Shown here one piece after another: positions 1 through 6,562 of a DNA stretch of 14,812 bases (position 1 is the stretch's first letter; each line of letters opens with the position of its first letter). The position numbers were made by a program, and so were the translations under genes. The notes under the pieces were generated by a model. The model was not told the DNA's origin. It ran no database searches and was given only the letters and a program-made list of their open reading frames with translations. The stretch is from Clostridiaceae bacterium (GTDB lineage: Bacteria; Bacillota; Clostridia; Saccharofermentanales; UBA5734): contig JAAZFW010000267.1 in NCBI GenBank assembly GCA_012511525.1, positions 1 through 14,812 on the forward strand, in the 5' to 3' direction.

Positions 1-145
1 CGATGGACGAAAAAACCAGTCTAAGCGGCAAAACGCCGGTTACGACAAAAAGCACCGCCGCGCCGAACGCGACCAGGGCGCGCTGGCGGGGCAGCGCGAT
101 CATCAGGATATAGGTAAACAAAAAAAGGACCAAGGCCCATGTCAT
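1..145 (-). CDS. N-terminal fragment of a membrane permease, possibly SLC13/ArsB/NhaD-like
   Basis: Only the first 48 codons lie in the window; the gene continues past the left edge. The start at 145 is chosen because AGGAGG (reading leftward from about 158) sits seven bases before this ATG. The ATG five bases upstream reads only two codons before a stop. The peptide begins MTWALVLFLFTYILMIALPR and continues with a second hydrophobic stretch (about residues 24-40, rich in Val, Ala, Leu and Gly), so it is an integral membrane protein with two segments visible. The layout of a first helix ending in Arg-x-Arg-Ala and a second Gly/Ala-rich helix resembles the N-terminus of SLC13/ArsB/NhaD-type ion transporters. 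That is recognition from a short stretch, and any polytopic protein remains possible. It is transcribed away from the AraC regulator at 378. Confidence 0.55.
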   Translation of the reverse strand, partial: MTWALVLFLFTYILMIALPRQRALVAFGAAVLFVVTGVLPLRLVFSSI

Positions 146-377
146 GCCATATACCTCCTGCGGTCACCTCGAGGATACCACAGGCAGCACCCTTTCGGAT
201 AGAGCTGATGTCCGGATCTGACAGGCGCGCTTGACCATATGGTTTTATCCGTCGTATCATAAAGCGTATCGCAATTTGAAAGCAGCCATGTCGTGCGGGC
301 CAAACCGTTGATGTCATGGAGGCTTATGCGCTTCGACAAAACCAAAGGGACAAGGCCCATGCTGCAAGGAGGCATGA
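146..377. promoter_or_regulatory. Divergent intergenic region between the permease fragment and the AraC regulator
   Basis: This 232-base region separates two divergently transcribed genes. It contains a sigma-A-like promoter for the rightward regulator (231-260), and two copies of CGTATC at 253-258 and 265-270, 12 bp apart, overlapping and following that -10 box. An 8-bp palindrome, CCATATGG, lies at 235-242. I see no convincing promoter for the leftward permease and no riboswitch fold. No small gene with a ribosome site is apparent. Confidence 0.5.
231..260 (+). promoter_or_regulatory. Putative sigma-A promoter of the AraC regulator
   Basis: TTGACC (231-236) and TATCAT (255-260) are separated by 18 bases, each matching the -35/-10 consensus at five of six positions. 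A start of transcription near 267 would give a leader of roughly 110 bases before the TTG start at 378. The repeated CGTATC hexamers overlapping the -10 region could be a regulator site, but this is speculative. Confidence 0.5.
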
Positions 378-2711
378 TTGGACTTTTCGATCTTCAAATA
401 CGAAAAAAGCAGGCTGAGCTTTGCGACCATCCGCAAATGGCTGCTGTCCTACGTGTCCATTCTCCTCATCCCGATCGTCTTCAGCCTTTATGTCTATGCC
501 GAGGCCGAGCAGATCATCCGCAAAGAGATCAACGCCGCCAACGCGCTCAAGCTGTCCCAGATCCAGACGATCATCGACAAGCGCATGACGGATGTCATCA
601 GCCTGAGCCTGCAGCTCGCCTGGAACCCGACACTGGAGTCGATCCTCTACCGGGGCTATCCCCTGGACGCCTCCGGCCGCTTCGCGGTCAACAAGCTGCA
701 GCGCGACTTGAAGCTGTACCGCGTCGCCAACGGTTATATCGACGACATCTACATCTACCTGCACAACAGCCGGATGATCGTCACATCGGCGACATCCTAC
801 GACATCCAGCTGCTGGAAACCGAATTGGAAGGTATCGAGAAACTGAGCGCCCGCCAGCTGATCGACCTGTCCGGCCGTTCGTTCCAGTACTATTTCAACA
901 CGATGACCGTGTATGCGGGCACGGCAAACGAAAGGCAAACGGTCAGCTGCGCGCTGACACTGCCGGTGAGCAAAGTGGACGCGCCGTCCGCCACAATGGT
1001 GGTCATGCTGGACCACGCCACTTTCCTGGATGAAGTGATGCAGCGCCAGGGTTTTGACCAGGGCGCCCTGATGATCATCGACGAGTCCGATCATATCCTG
1101 TGCAGCACCCGCCAGGACAACCTGTTCACCAGCCTGACGTATATGTCCGTCGACAACCAGATGGTCAGCACGATGGACCTGGAGGAGACGCCGTATGTCG
1201 TTTCCAGCATCCAGTCAGCTGTCAACGCCTGGAAATACGTCTATGCGCTGCCTGCGAACGTTTTTTTGGAAAAGGTTGAATATTTGAAGCGCCTGGTCAT
1301 CAGCAGCATCCTGGTCTGCCTCTTGATAGGCGTGGCTGTTTCATTCCTTTTCACCCGGCGAAACTACAAGCCGCTGCGGTCTCTGGTGTCGTCATTGCCT
1401 GTCCGGGGCAGGCACGAGCACGCCACGCTCGACGAATATGCCCTGATCCGTGAAACGATCGAGTCCGCGGTTTCAGAAAAAAACAAGGTGCGGCAAATGC
1501 TGGACGCCCAGGCCGCGACGATCCGTTCCAGCCTGGTGGCCCGGATTGTCAAGGGCAAGCCGATTGCCAACACCAACCTGGCCGACGTGTCGGGTGACGG
1601 CCAGATGACCTGGCTGAGCGACCGTTTCTGTGTGCTGCTGTTCTATATCGAAAACACCAGTCCGCTGCTCGCCAACCCCAACGGCGAGCAGAAAAACGAT
1701 GCCGACCTGATCCGGTTCATCATCACCAACGTCGCCGAAGAGCTCTTAAACGAGCACCACCTGGTGCTTTTCAGCGATGTCGACGACTTGCTCACCGGAC
1801 TGGTCAACATCGGAACGGACCAATCATATAGCGCCAGGGATCTGGCCGAGATCGCCGCACAAGTCCAAACGTTCCTCAGCACGTCGTTCCAGCTGTCGCT
1901 GACCATCGCCGTCAGTTCGATCCACACCACGCTGGCCGGCAGCGCCCAGTGTTACGCCGAGGCACGCGAAGCGCTGGAGTACCGCCTGGTGCTCGGTCCC
2001 GAGCAGCTGCTGCTTTACGAGGATCTCGACCGGCCAGCGACGACATATGCCTACAGCATCGAGGATGAGCAGAAGCTCCTGAACGCGATCAAGGCCGGCG
2101 ACCTGGCCTTGACCCGGCAGATCGCCGAAGACGTGTTTGCCCGCCATTTCCGGCAGCAGCCGATATCGGTGGAGATCGCACGCTGTCTGGTTTTCGATCT
2201 GACCGGAACATTGCTCAAAGCCTTGAACAGCGTCGGCCCGCTCGAGGAGGAGGGAAAACTCTTTCTCGAAAGCCTGAACCCGGCCAACCGCCTGGCCGCC
2301 TCCGGCACGCTGGCGGATCTGCAGACCGAATTTCTCGCTCTTGCCGAAGCCGTCTGCCAGTTTGCCGGACAAAACGCAAGCAACAAGGGACAGAAGATCG
2401 CGCAGCGGGTGATCGAGGTCGTCCAAAAGCGCTATGCGGACGAAAACTTAAGTTCGACAGGCATCGCGGACATATTCGGCTTGTCGGGGCCATATGTCGC
2501 CAAGATGTTCAAGGACCAAACCGGCCAGAGTCTGCCCGACTACATCAGCAAGGTGCGTGTCGAGCACGCCAAGTCGCTTCTGGCCGCCAGCACGGACAAC
2601 CTGGAGACGATCGCCCTGAAGGCGGGTTTCAGCAACAAAAACAGCCTGATCCGCGTCTTCAAAAAACTGACCGGGGTCACCCCCGGCCAGTTCAGAGACA
2701 TGAGCCTGTAG
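378..2711 (+). CDS. Membrane-anchored AraC-family transcriptional regulator (two-TM sensor, YesN/YtdP-like architecture)
   Basis: This 777-residue protein starts at a TTG. AAGGAGG at 366-372 lies five bases upstream, whereas the nearby ATG at 374 is in another frame and too close. Residues about 20-42 form a first transmembrane helix, 43-304 a predicted extracellular sensor (Cache-like by position), and about 305-326 a second helix followed by basic RRNYK. A cytoplasmic middle part follows; residues about 415-560 resemble the degenerate GGDEF-like domain common in these regulators. The C-terminal 100 residues carry two AraC helix-turn-helix units, with YVAKMFKDQTGQSLPDYISK, then IALKAGFSNKNSLIRVFKKL and TGVTPGQFR. 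Known relatives in Paenibacillus and Clostridia sit beside Lpl-type sugar transporters and activate them. Here it ends 29 bases from, and points toward, the transporter operon. Controlling that operon and the sulfatase operon is inference. Confidence 0.9.
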   Translation: MDFSIFKYEKSRLSFATIRKWLLSYVSILLIPIVFSLYVYAEAEQIIRKEINAANALKLSQIQTIIDKRMTDVISLSLQLAWNPTLESILYRGYPLDASGRFAVNKLQRDLKLYRVANGYIDDIYIYLHNSRMIVTSATSYDIQLLETELEGIEKLSARQLIDLSGRSFQYYFNTMTVYAGTANERQTVSCALTLPVSKVDAPSATMVVMLDHATFLDEVMQRQGFDQGALMIIDESDHILCSTRQDNLFTSLTYMSVDNQMVSTMDLEETPYVVSSIQSAVNAWKYVYALPANVFLEKVEYLKRLVISSILVCLLIGVAVSFLFTRRNYKPLRSLVSSLPVRGRHEHATLDEYALIRETIESAVSEKNKVRQMLDAQAATIRSSLVARIVKGKPIANTNLADVSGDGQMTWLSDRFCVLLFYIENTSPLLANPNGEQKNDADLIRFIITNVAEELLNEHHLVLFSDVDDLLTGLVNIGTDQSYSARDLAEIAAQVQTFLSTSFQLSLTIAVSSIHTTLAGSAQCYAEAREALEYRLVLGPEQLLLYEDLDRPATTYAYSIEDEQKLLNAIKAGDLALTRQIAEDVFARHFRQQPISVEIARCLVFDLTGTLLKALNSVGPLEEEGKLFLESLNPANRLAASGTLADLQTEFLALAEAVCQFAGQNASNKGQKIAQRVIEVVQKRYADENLSSTGIADIFGLSGPYVAKMFKDQTGQSLPDYISKVRVEHAKSLLAASTDNLETIALKAGFSNKNSLIRVFKKLTGVTPGQFRDMSL

Positions 2712-2740
2712 CTTTTCCATCGCCTGCAGCCGATCCGGGC

Positions 2741-3622
2741 TTATCCCTTCAGCGCCCCGATCATGATGCCCTTGACGAAATACTTCTGCAGGAACGGATA
2801 AATGCTCAGCACCGGCAGTGTCGCGACGATGATCGTGGCGTATTTGACGGTCTGGCCGACCGGTTCCTTGTCCATGCCGCCGACATCGGTCATCATCTGG
2901 GTCGTATCGCTGGAAATTAAAATTTCGCGCAAGATCAGCTGCAGAGGGTACAATTCGCGCTTGCGCAGGTAGATCATGGCCGAAAACCAGGAATTCCAGT
3001 GCCCGACGCCATAGAAGAGGACCATGACGGCGATGACCGGCAGCGACAGGGGGATCATGATCCGGAACAGGATCGTGAAATCCTTCGCCCCGTCAATCCT
3101 GGCTGACTCTTCGAGGCTGTAGGGGACGCCCATGAACGCCGTCCGCATGATGATCAGGTTGTAGGTGCTGATCGCGGTCGGGATGAACAGGGCATACAGC
3201 GTGTTGGTCATCTCAAGGTTGCGCACCAGCAGGTAGGTCGGGATGATGCCGCCGCTGAAAAACATCGTGAAGACGATGACCATCATCATGAGCTTTTTCC
3301 AGAGCACATCGCGGCGCGACAGGACATAGGCGCCCAGTGATGTCATAACCAGGTTCGTCGTGGTGCCGGCCAGCACGATGATCATCGTGTTGAGATATCC
3401 GCGCACGATCATCGGGTTCTTGAAAACCAAGCCGTAGGAGCCCAGTTCGAAGCCCAGCGGCAGCAAGAGCAGCCCCTGGTGGCTGATCAGCCGGGACGGC
3501 GCGCTGACCGAGGCAAACAGAACGTGAACCAGCGGGTACAGCGTCACCAGCATAAGGCCGAGCAAAAACAGGACATTGGCGTGATCGAACAGGAATTCTC
3601 CTAAACTGCGTTTGATCTGCAT
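2741..3622 (-). CDS. ytcP: Carbohydrate ABC transporter permease, YtcP/LplC type
   Basis: This 293-residue inner-membrane permease is one half of the translocation channel for an imported sugar or oligosaccharide. A first helix lies at about residues 16-38, with further hydrophobic segments through the body. The EAA loop that docks the ATPase is clear at about 169-192 (SLEESARIDGAKDFTILFRI, then MIPLSLP). The C-terminus ends in KYFVKGIMIGALKG, a hallmark of this subfamily. Length is typical. GAGGGGG precedes the ATG at 3622, and only 12 bases separate it from the preceding permease gene, so the two are co-transcribed. Its stop lies 29 bases from the end of the convergently transcribed regulator. 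I see no intrinsic terminator after it. Confidence 0.93.
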   Translation of the reverse strand: MQIKRSLGEFLFDHANVLFLLGLMLVTLYPLVHVLFASVSAPSRLISHQGLLLLPLGFELGSYGLVFKNPMIVRGYLNTMIIVLAGTTTNLVMTSLGAYVLSRRDVLWKKLMMMVIVFTMFFSGGIIPTYLLVRNLEMTNTLYALFIPTAISTYNLIIMRTAFMGVPYSLEESARIDGAKDFTILFRIMIPLSLPVIAVMVLFYGVGHWNSWFSAMIYLRKRELYPLQLILREILISSDTTQMMTDVGGMDKEPVGQTVKYATIIVATLPVLSIYPFLQKYFVKGIMIGALKG

Positions 3623-3634
3623 GATGCTACCCCC

Positions 3635-4576
3635 TCACCAAAGACTGTGGTCAGTCGCGCGCCGGCTCAGCCAGTTGGCCAGGATCACCAGCATGAAATT
3701 GATCGCGGAGTTAAAAAGACCGACCGCCGTGCTGTAGCTGTAGTTGGATTCCAGCAGACCTTTGCGGTAGACGAACGAGGAAATCACATCGGCCGTGTCA
3801 TAGATGCTCGCATTGTAGAGCAGGATGATTTTCTCATGGCCGATGCTCATCATCGAGCCGACCCGCAAGATCAGGAGGATGACAATGGTCGGCATGATGC
3901 CCGGCAGCGTGATGTGCCAGATCTTTTTCCAGCGGTTGGCGCCGTCGATCACGGCGGCCTGATACAGTTCCGGATCTATGCTGGACAGGGCTGCGAGGTA
4001 GATGATCGAACCCCAGCCGACGCCCTGCCAAATTTCTGAAACGATATAAATTGGCCGGAAAAGCCCGGGATTGAGCAGCATCGTGCTCCGTTCGCCGCCG
4101 AAAAAGACCACGAGGTCGTTGATGATCCCGTCACGCGAGGTGAAGTCGTGAATCATGCCGCAGATGACCACCAGCGAAATGAAATGCGGCAGATATGTGA
4201 TCGTCTGGACCGAGCGCTTGTAACGCTCGCTGCGCAGTTCGTTGAGCAGCAGGGCCAGGATAATCGGGGCCGGGAACGAAAAAAGCAAATTGAGCACGTT
4301 GATCAACAGCGTGTTCTTGATCAGCCGCTCAATGAAATAACTGTTGAAGAATTCGCGGAACCAGTACACGCCGGCCCAGGGGCTGCCCAGGATGCCTTTG
4401 GCCGGCGCGAAGTATTTAAAGGCGATCACCAGGCCGTACATCGGGCCATAATGGAAGATGATGTAATAGGCCATGACCGGGAGCGCCATCAGGTAAATCA
4501 GCTTGTTTTTGGCAAAATCCCTGTACAGGATCGTGCCGATGCTGCGTTTGATTGACGTGCGTGCAGGTTGCGCCAT
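3635..4576 (-). CDS. lplB: Carbohydrate ABC transporter permease, LplB type
   Basis: This 313-residue permease is the partner of the downstream YtcP-like protein. Family signatures are visible in order: a cytoplasmic basic N-terminus, the first helix with the FHYGPMYGLVIAFKYF stretch (residues 41-56) characteristic of LplB-type permeases, and an EAA loop at about 203-225 (ELYQAAVIDGANRWKKIWHI then TLPG). It ends in ATDHSLW, also typical. Family members import oligosaccharides with a lipoprotein binding protein and a shared MsmX/MsmK-type ATPase, and no ATPase gene is in this window. The start at 4576 has a purine-rich GGAGAAAGG upstream. It lies 106 bases after the binding-protein gene, with a strong hairpin in that gap. 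Confidence 0.93.
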   Translation of the reverse strand: MAQPARTSIKRSIGTILYRDFAKNKLIYLMALPVMAYYIIFHYGPMYGLVIAFKYFAPAKGILGSPWAGVYWFREFFNSYFIERLIKNTLLINVLNLLFSFPAPIILALLLNELRSERYKRSVQTITYLPHFISLVVICGMIHDFTSRDGIINDLVVFFGGERSTMLLNPGLFRPIYIVSEIWQGVGWGSIIYLAALSSIDPELYQAAVIDGANRWKKIWHITLPGIMPTIVILLILRVGSMMSIGHEKIILLYNASIYDTADVISSFVYRKGLLESNYSYSTAVGLFNSAINFMLVILANWLSRRATDHSLW

Positions 4577-4616
4577 GTGCGTTCAGCCTTTCTCCAGGTG
4601 GTAAACCGAGACAGGT

Positions 4617-4645
4617 GCTGGAGGGATGCATGGCATCCCTCCAGC
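4617..4645 (-). promoter_or_regulatory. Perfect 13-bp intercistronic hairpin between binding-protein and permease genes
   Basis: GCTGGAGGGATGC at 4617-4629 and its exact complement at 4633-4645 flank a three-base loop. In the leftward mRNA it lies shortly after the solute-binding-protein stop. The bases after it in that direction (ACCTGTCTCGG) contain no U-run, so it is not a classical intrinsic terminator. In many ABC operons such structures protect the upstream message and lower permease expression relative to the binding protein; that role is inferred here. A second perfect palindrome, GGACAATTGTCC, lies at 4656-4667 in the same gap. Confidence 0.75.
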
Positions 4646-4682
4646 CCGATAGCGGGGACAATTGTCCGGGAGAGACAATCGG

Positions 4683-6320
4683 TCAGCGGTTGTTGAAGCG
4701 TTCCAGAGCGGTGTTTTGAATCTCCAGGGCTTCGCTGATCTTCATCCGCTCGATCTGGGCGACGAAGTCGGCGAACTTATCCAGCGGCTCCTGGCCCATG
4801 ATGAACTTCAAGAACATCTCGTCCACGAAGGTGTTGATCTCGCTCATGATCGCGGCCATTTTCTGGCTCTCTTCCGGGGTCGGGGTCAGCGGCGGTACAA
4901 TCAGCTTGCCCTGGTGCTGACTCCATGTGTTGATCGCATTGACCTGTTCCGGATACTGCAGGTACTGCTCCATGTAGCGCTTATCCTGCACGAACGGGCC
5001 GCCGTAGACAGAGCGGACATAACGGCCGGCCGCATGGGCCATGGACAAGCCATCCGGGTTCTTCTTGATCAGGTCGGTATAGGTCGGATAACCGTCGACC
5101 ATCGTGTAGCTCTCGCCTTCGATGCCGAAATTGAGCAGCATGTGGCCTTCGTCGCTGTAGTGGTAGTCCAGGAAGCGGACCGCCGCGTCAACGTCTTCGC
5201 ACTGGGACGTGATCGCCGCTGAGGCGGCGCCGGAATAGGCGTGGTCCTTCTGGCCGGCGATCGGCGTATCGCCCTTGTTGACGGTCGGCCACGGTACGCC
5301 GACCAGGGTGAATTCCGGGTTTTCCGGACGCACGGTGGTGGTGTAGCGGCCCAGGCCGGATCCGGTCAGGGCGAAGAAAGCCGTCACTTTGCCGCCCGTG
5401 ATCTTGGCGTCGTAGGTCGTGCCGTCCTGGGATGCGAAATCCGGGTCGAGCAGGCCTTCGTCATACCACCTGGCCAGCAGGCTGAGCGCTTCCTTGTAGC
5501 CGTCCTGCATCGGGCCGTACTTGATCTCGTTGCTGGCAGGATCGACATAGAAATTGTATAGAACGCCGTAGGTGCTCAGGAACAAGCTGCCATAGGTCGG
5601 TTCCTTGATATTACCGACCGTGAAGGTCAGCGCATAGTCGAGGTTCTTAGCTTCCTTGGTCGCCTTCAGGACGCTGTCCCACTCGTCGATCGTGGTCGGG
5701 ACTTCAAGGTCCAGCTCGTCGAGCCAGTCCTGGCGCATCTGGGCGCCGCCGTAGACCATCAGGAACGCGTCGCCGCGGATAAAGGGGAACGAATAGTAGA
5801 TGCCGCTGTCTGTCTTGACCAGCTTGTCGATGTTGGGGTTGTTCTGGTAATAGGTTTTCAGATAGACGGCTTTGTCGTCAAGGATGTCGTTGAGTGACAG
5901 GATCACTTCGTCGTTGACGGCTTTTTCCGGGCCGCCCGGATAGGCGATCCAGTTGGATTCGATGATGTCCGGCAGTTCCATCGAGTTGATCATCAGGTTG
6001 AACTGCTCGTTCTCCTGACCTACCGGCGGGTGCTGGAATTCGACGTTGACGTTGGTGCGCTTCATCAGCTCGACAAACATCGGAACATCGTTGTACGAGG
6101 CCGCGGTAGCCGCGACATTGGAATTCAAAGCGACCCAGTAGGTCAGGTTGGCGGCAGGTTCGTTGCCGGCCGTGGTGGTGGTGCCGCCGGTCGCTTTGGT
6201 GGTGGTGGTGCCGCCGGCAGAGCCTGTTGTGCTGGTTTGCGTCTGGGTGCAGCCAGCCATCAGGGACAGGCTCAGGGCCAGAACCACAAGCAAAATGATT
6301 GCGGTTGTCGACTTCTTCAT
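4683..6320 (-). CDS. Extracellular solute-binding lipoprotein of a sugar ABC transporter (LplA/YtcQ-like)
   Basis: This 545-residue substrate-binding protein captures the imported sugar at the outer face of the membrane. It has a lipoprotein signal: basic MKKS, a hydrophobic core at residues 7-20 and a canonical lipobox LMAGC with Cys24 as the lipidated residue. A low-complexity Thr/Gly linker follows (about 25-54). The mature domain begins around NLTYWVALN and shows features of the large family-1 binding proteins, such as MINSMELPDII and a domain ending in PTPEESQKMAAIMSEINTFV. The size fits the LplA/YtcQ group. AGGAGGG lies nine bases before the ATG at 6320. It is first in the operon with the two permeases. 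The cargo cannot be read from sequence; the neighbouring sulfatases suggest a sulfated oligosaccharide. Confidence 0.92.
   Translation of the reverse strand: MKKSTTAIILLVVLALSLSLMAGCTQTQTSTTGSAGGTTTTKATGGTTTTAGNEPAANLTYWVALNSNVAATAASYNDVPMFVELMKRTNVNVEFQHPPVGQENEQFNLMINSMELPDIIESNWIAYPGGPEKAVNDEVILSLNDILDDKAVYLKTYYQNNPNIDKLVKTDSGIYYSFPFIRGDAFLMVYGGAQMRQDWLDELDLEVPTTIDEWDSVLKATKEAKNLDYALTFTVGNIKEPTYGSLFLSTYGVLYNFYVDPASNEIKYGPMQDGYKEALSLLARWYDEGLLDPDFASQDGTTYDAKITGGKVTAFFALTGSGLGRYTTTVRPENPEFTLVGVPWPTVNKGDTPIAGQKDHAYSGAASAAITSQCEDVDAAVRFLDYHYSDEGHMLLNFGIEGESYTMVDGYPTYTDLIKKNPDGLSMAHAAGRYVRSVYGGPFVQDKRYMEQYLQYPEQVNAINTWSQHQGKLIVPPLTPTPEESQKMAAIMSEINTFVDEMFLKFIMGQEPLDKFADFVAQIERMKISEALEIQNTALERFNNR
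6172..6217 (-). repeat. In-frame 27-nt-period tandem repeat in the lipoprotein linker
   Basis: A 19-base unit, GTGGTGGTGGTGCCGCCGG on the plus strand, occurs exactly at 6172-6190 and 6199-6217. The period of 27 bases equals nine codons and encodes GGTTTT-type units in the tether just after the lipidated Cys of the binding protein. It is a coding low-complexity tract, potentially prone to slippage in whole repeat units that keep the frame. Confidence 0.8.
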
Positions 6321-6559
6321 GAAAGTTTACCCTCCTAATTGTCTTGGAGACATGTTCGCAGTAACGGGTCGAGAATAGCTTGATAACGGTTCAAAATCGC
6401 GAGAGCTCTCGATAACAGTCTATAACATGCACAAAGAAATGCCAGTATTATTGTGTGGAATTTGGCACGTTTTTCGGTGGTCGATCAAAAAGCCCGCTAT
6501 TTTATCGGTATCAAATCATCGAATGCAGAACGATTTTTGTTACTTGAACCCATCGGGGT
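6321..6559 (-). promoter_or_regulatory. Leader region of the ABC transporter operon
   Basis: This 239-base gap lies between the end of the serine hydrolase gene and the start of the binding-protein gene, and is visibly more A/T-rich than the flanking genes. It carries the repeat/palindrome cluster at 6382-6419. I find no good -35/-10 pair for leftward transcription, which would fit an activator-dependent promoter. The short inverted repeat at 6545-6562, overlapping the hydrolase stop, lacks a U-run, so read-through from the sulfatase operon is possible. A 62-codon reading frame at 6427-6615 on the plus strand has no ribosome site and overlaps the hydrolase, so I do not call it. Confidence 0.5.
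6382..6419. promoter_or_regulatory. Direct repeats flanking a 12-bp palindrome (candidate AraC-regulator operator)
   Basis: GATAACGGT (6382-6390) and GATAACAGT (6411-6419) are direct repeats matching at eight of nine positions, spaced 29 bp start to start, about three helical turns. Between them lies a perfect palindrome CGAGAGCTCTCG (6400-6411), sharing its last base with the second repeat. AraC-family proteins typically bind tandem direct half-sites. The cluster sits 62-100 bases upstream of the binding-protein start. Assigning it to the regulator at 378-2711 is inference. Confidence 0.4.
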
Positions 6560-6562
6560 TCA
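6545..6562 (-). other. Short inverted repeat overlapping the serine hydrolase stop
   Basis: TGAACCC (6545-6551) pairs with GGGTTCA (6556-6562) around a four-base loop, overlapping the TGA stop of the hydrolase on the minus strand. The following bases in the leftward direction (AAGTAACAAAAATCG) are A-rich rather than U-rich in the transcript, so it is at best a weak, factor-dependent terminator. Confidence 0.3.

Noticed and set aside
131..361. 11-base direct repeat CAAGGCCCATG at 131-141 and 351-361
   Set aside because: Short, with one copy inside the permease coding start and the other in the regulator leader, and with no further flanking identity; likely chance.
293..1033. Long plus-strand reading frame of 246 codons
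   Set aside because: It runs in another frame through the AraC regulator, is rich in Arg/Pro/His typical of GC-rich shadow frames, and lacks a ribosome site at its start.
2671..2686. GC-rich hairpin CCGGGG-TCAC-CCCCGG near the end of the regulator
   Set aside because: It falls in the codons for the conserved TGVTPG motif of AraC proteins, lies before the stop, and has no T-run, so it is coding-driven.
6455..6485. Possible sigma-54 promoter (TGGCAT...TGTGC on the minus strand) before the binding-protein gene
   Set aside because: The spacing between GG and GC is off by one base from the required ten, and no sigma-54 activator is present.
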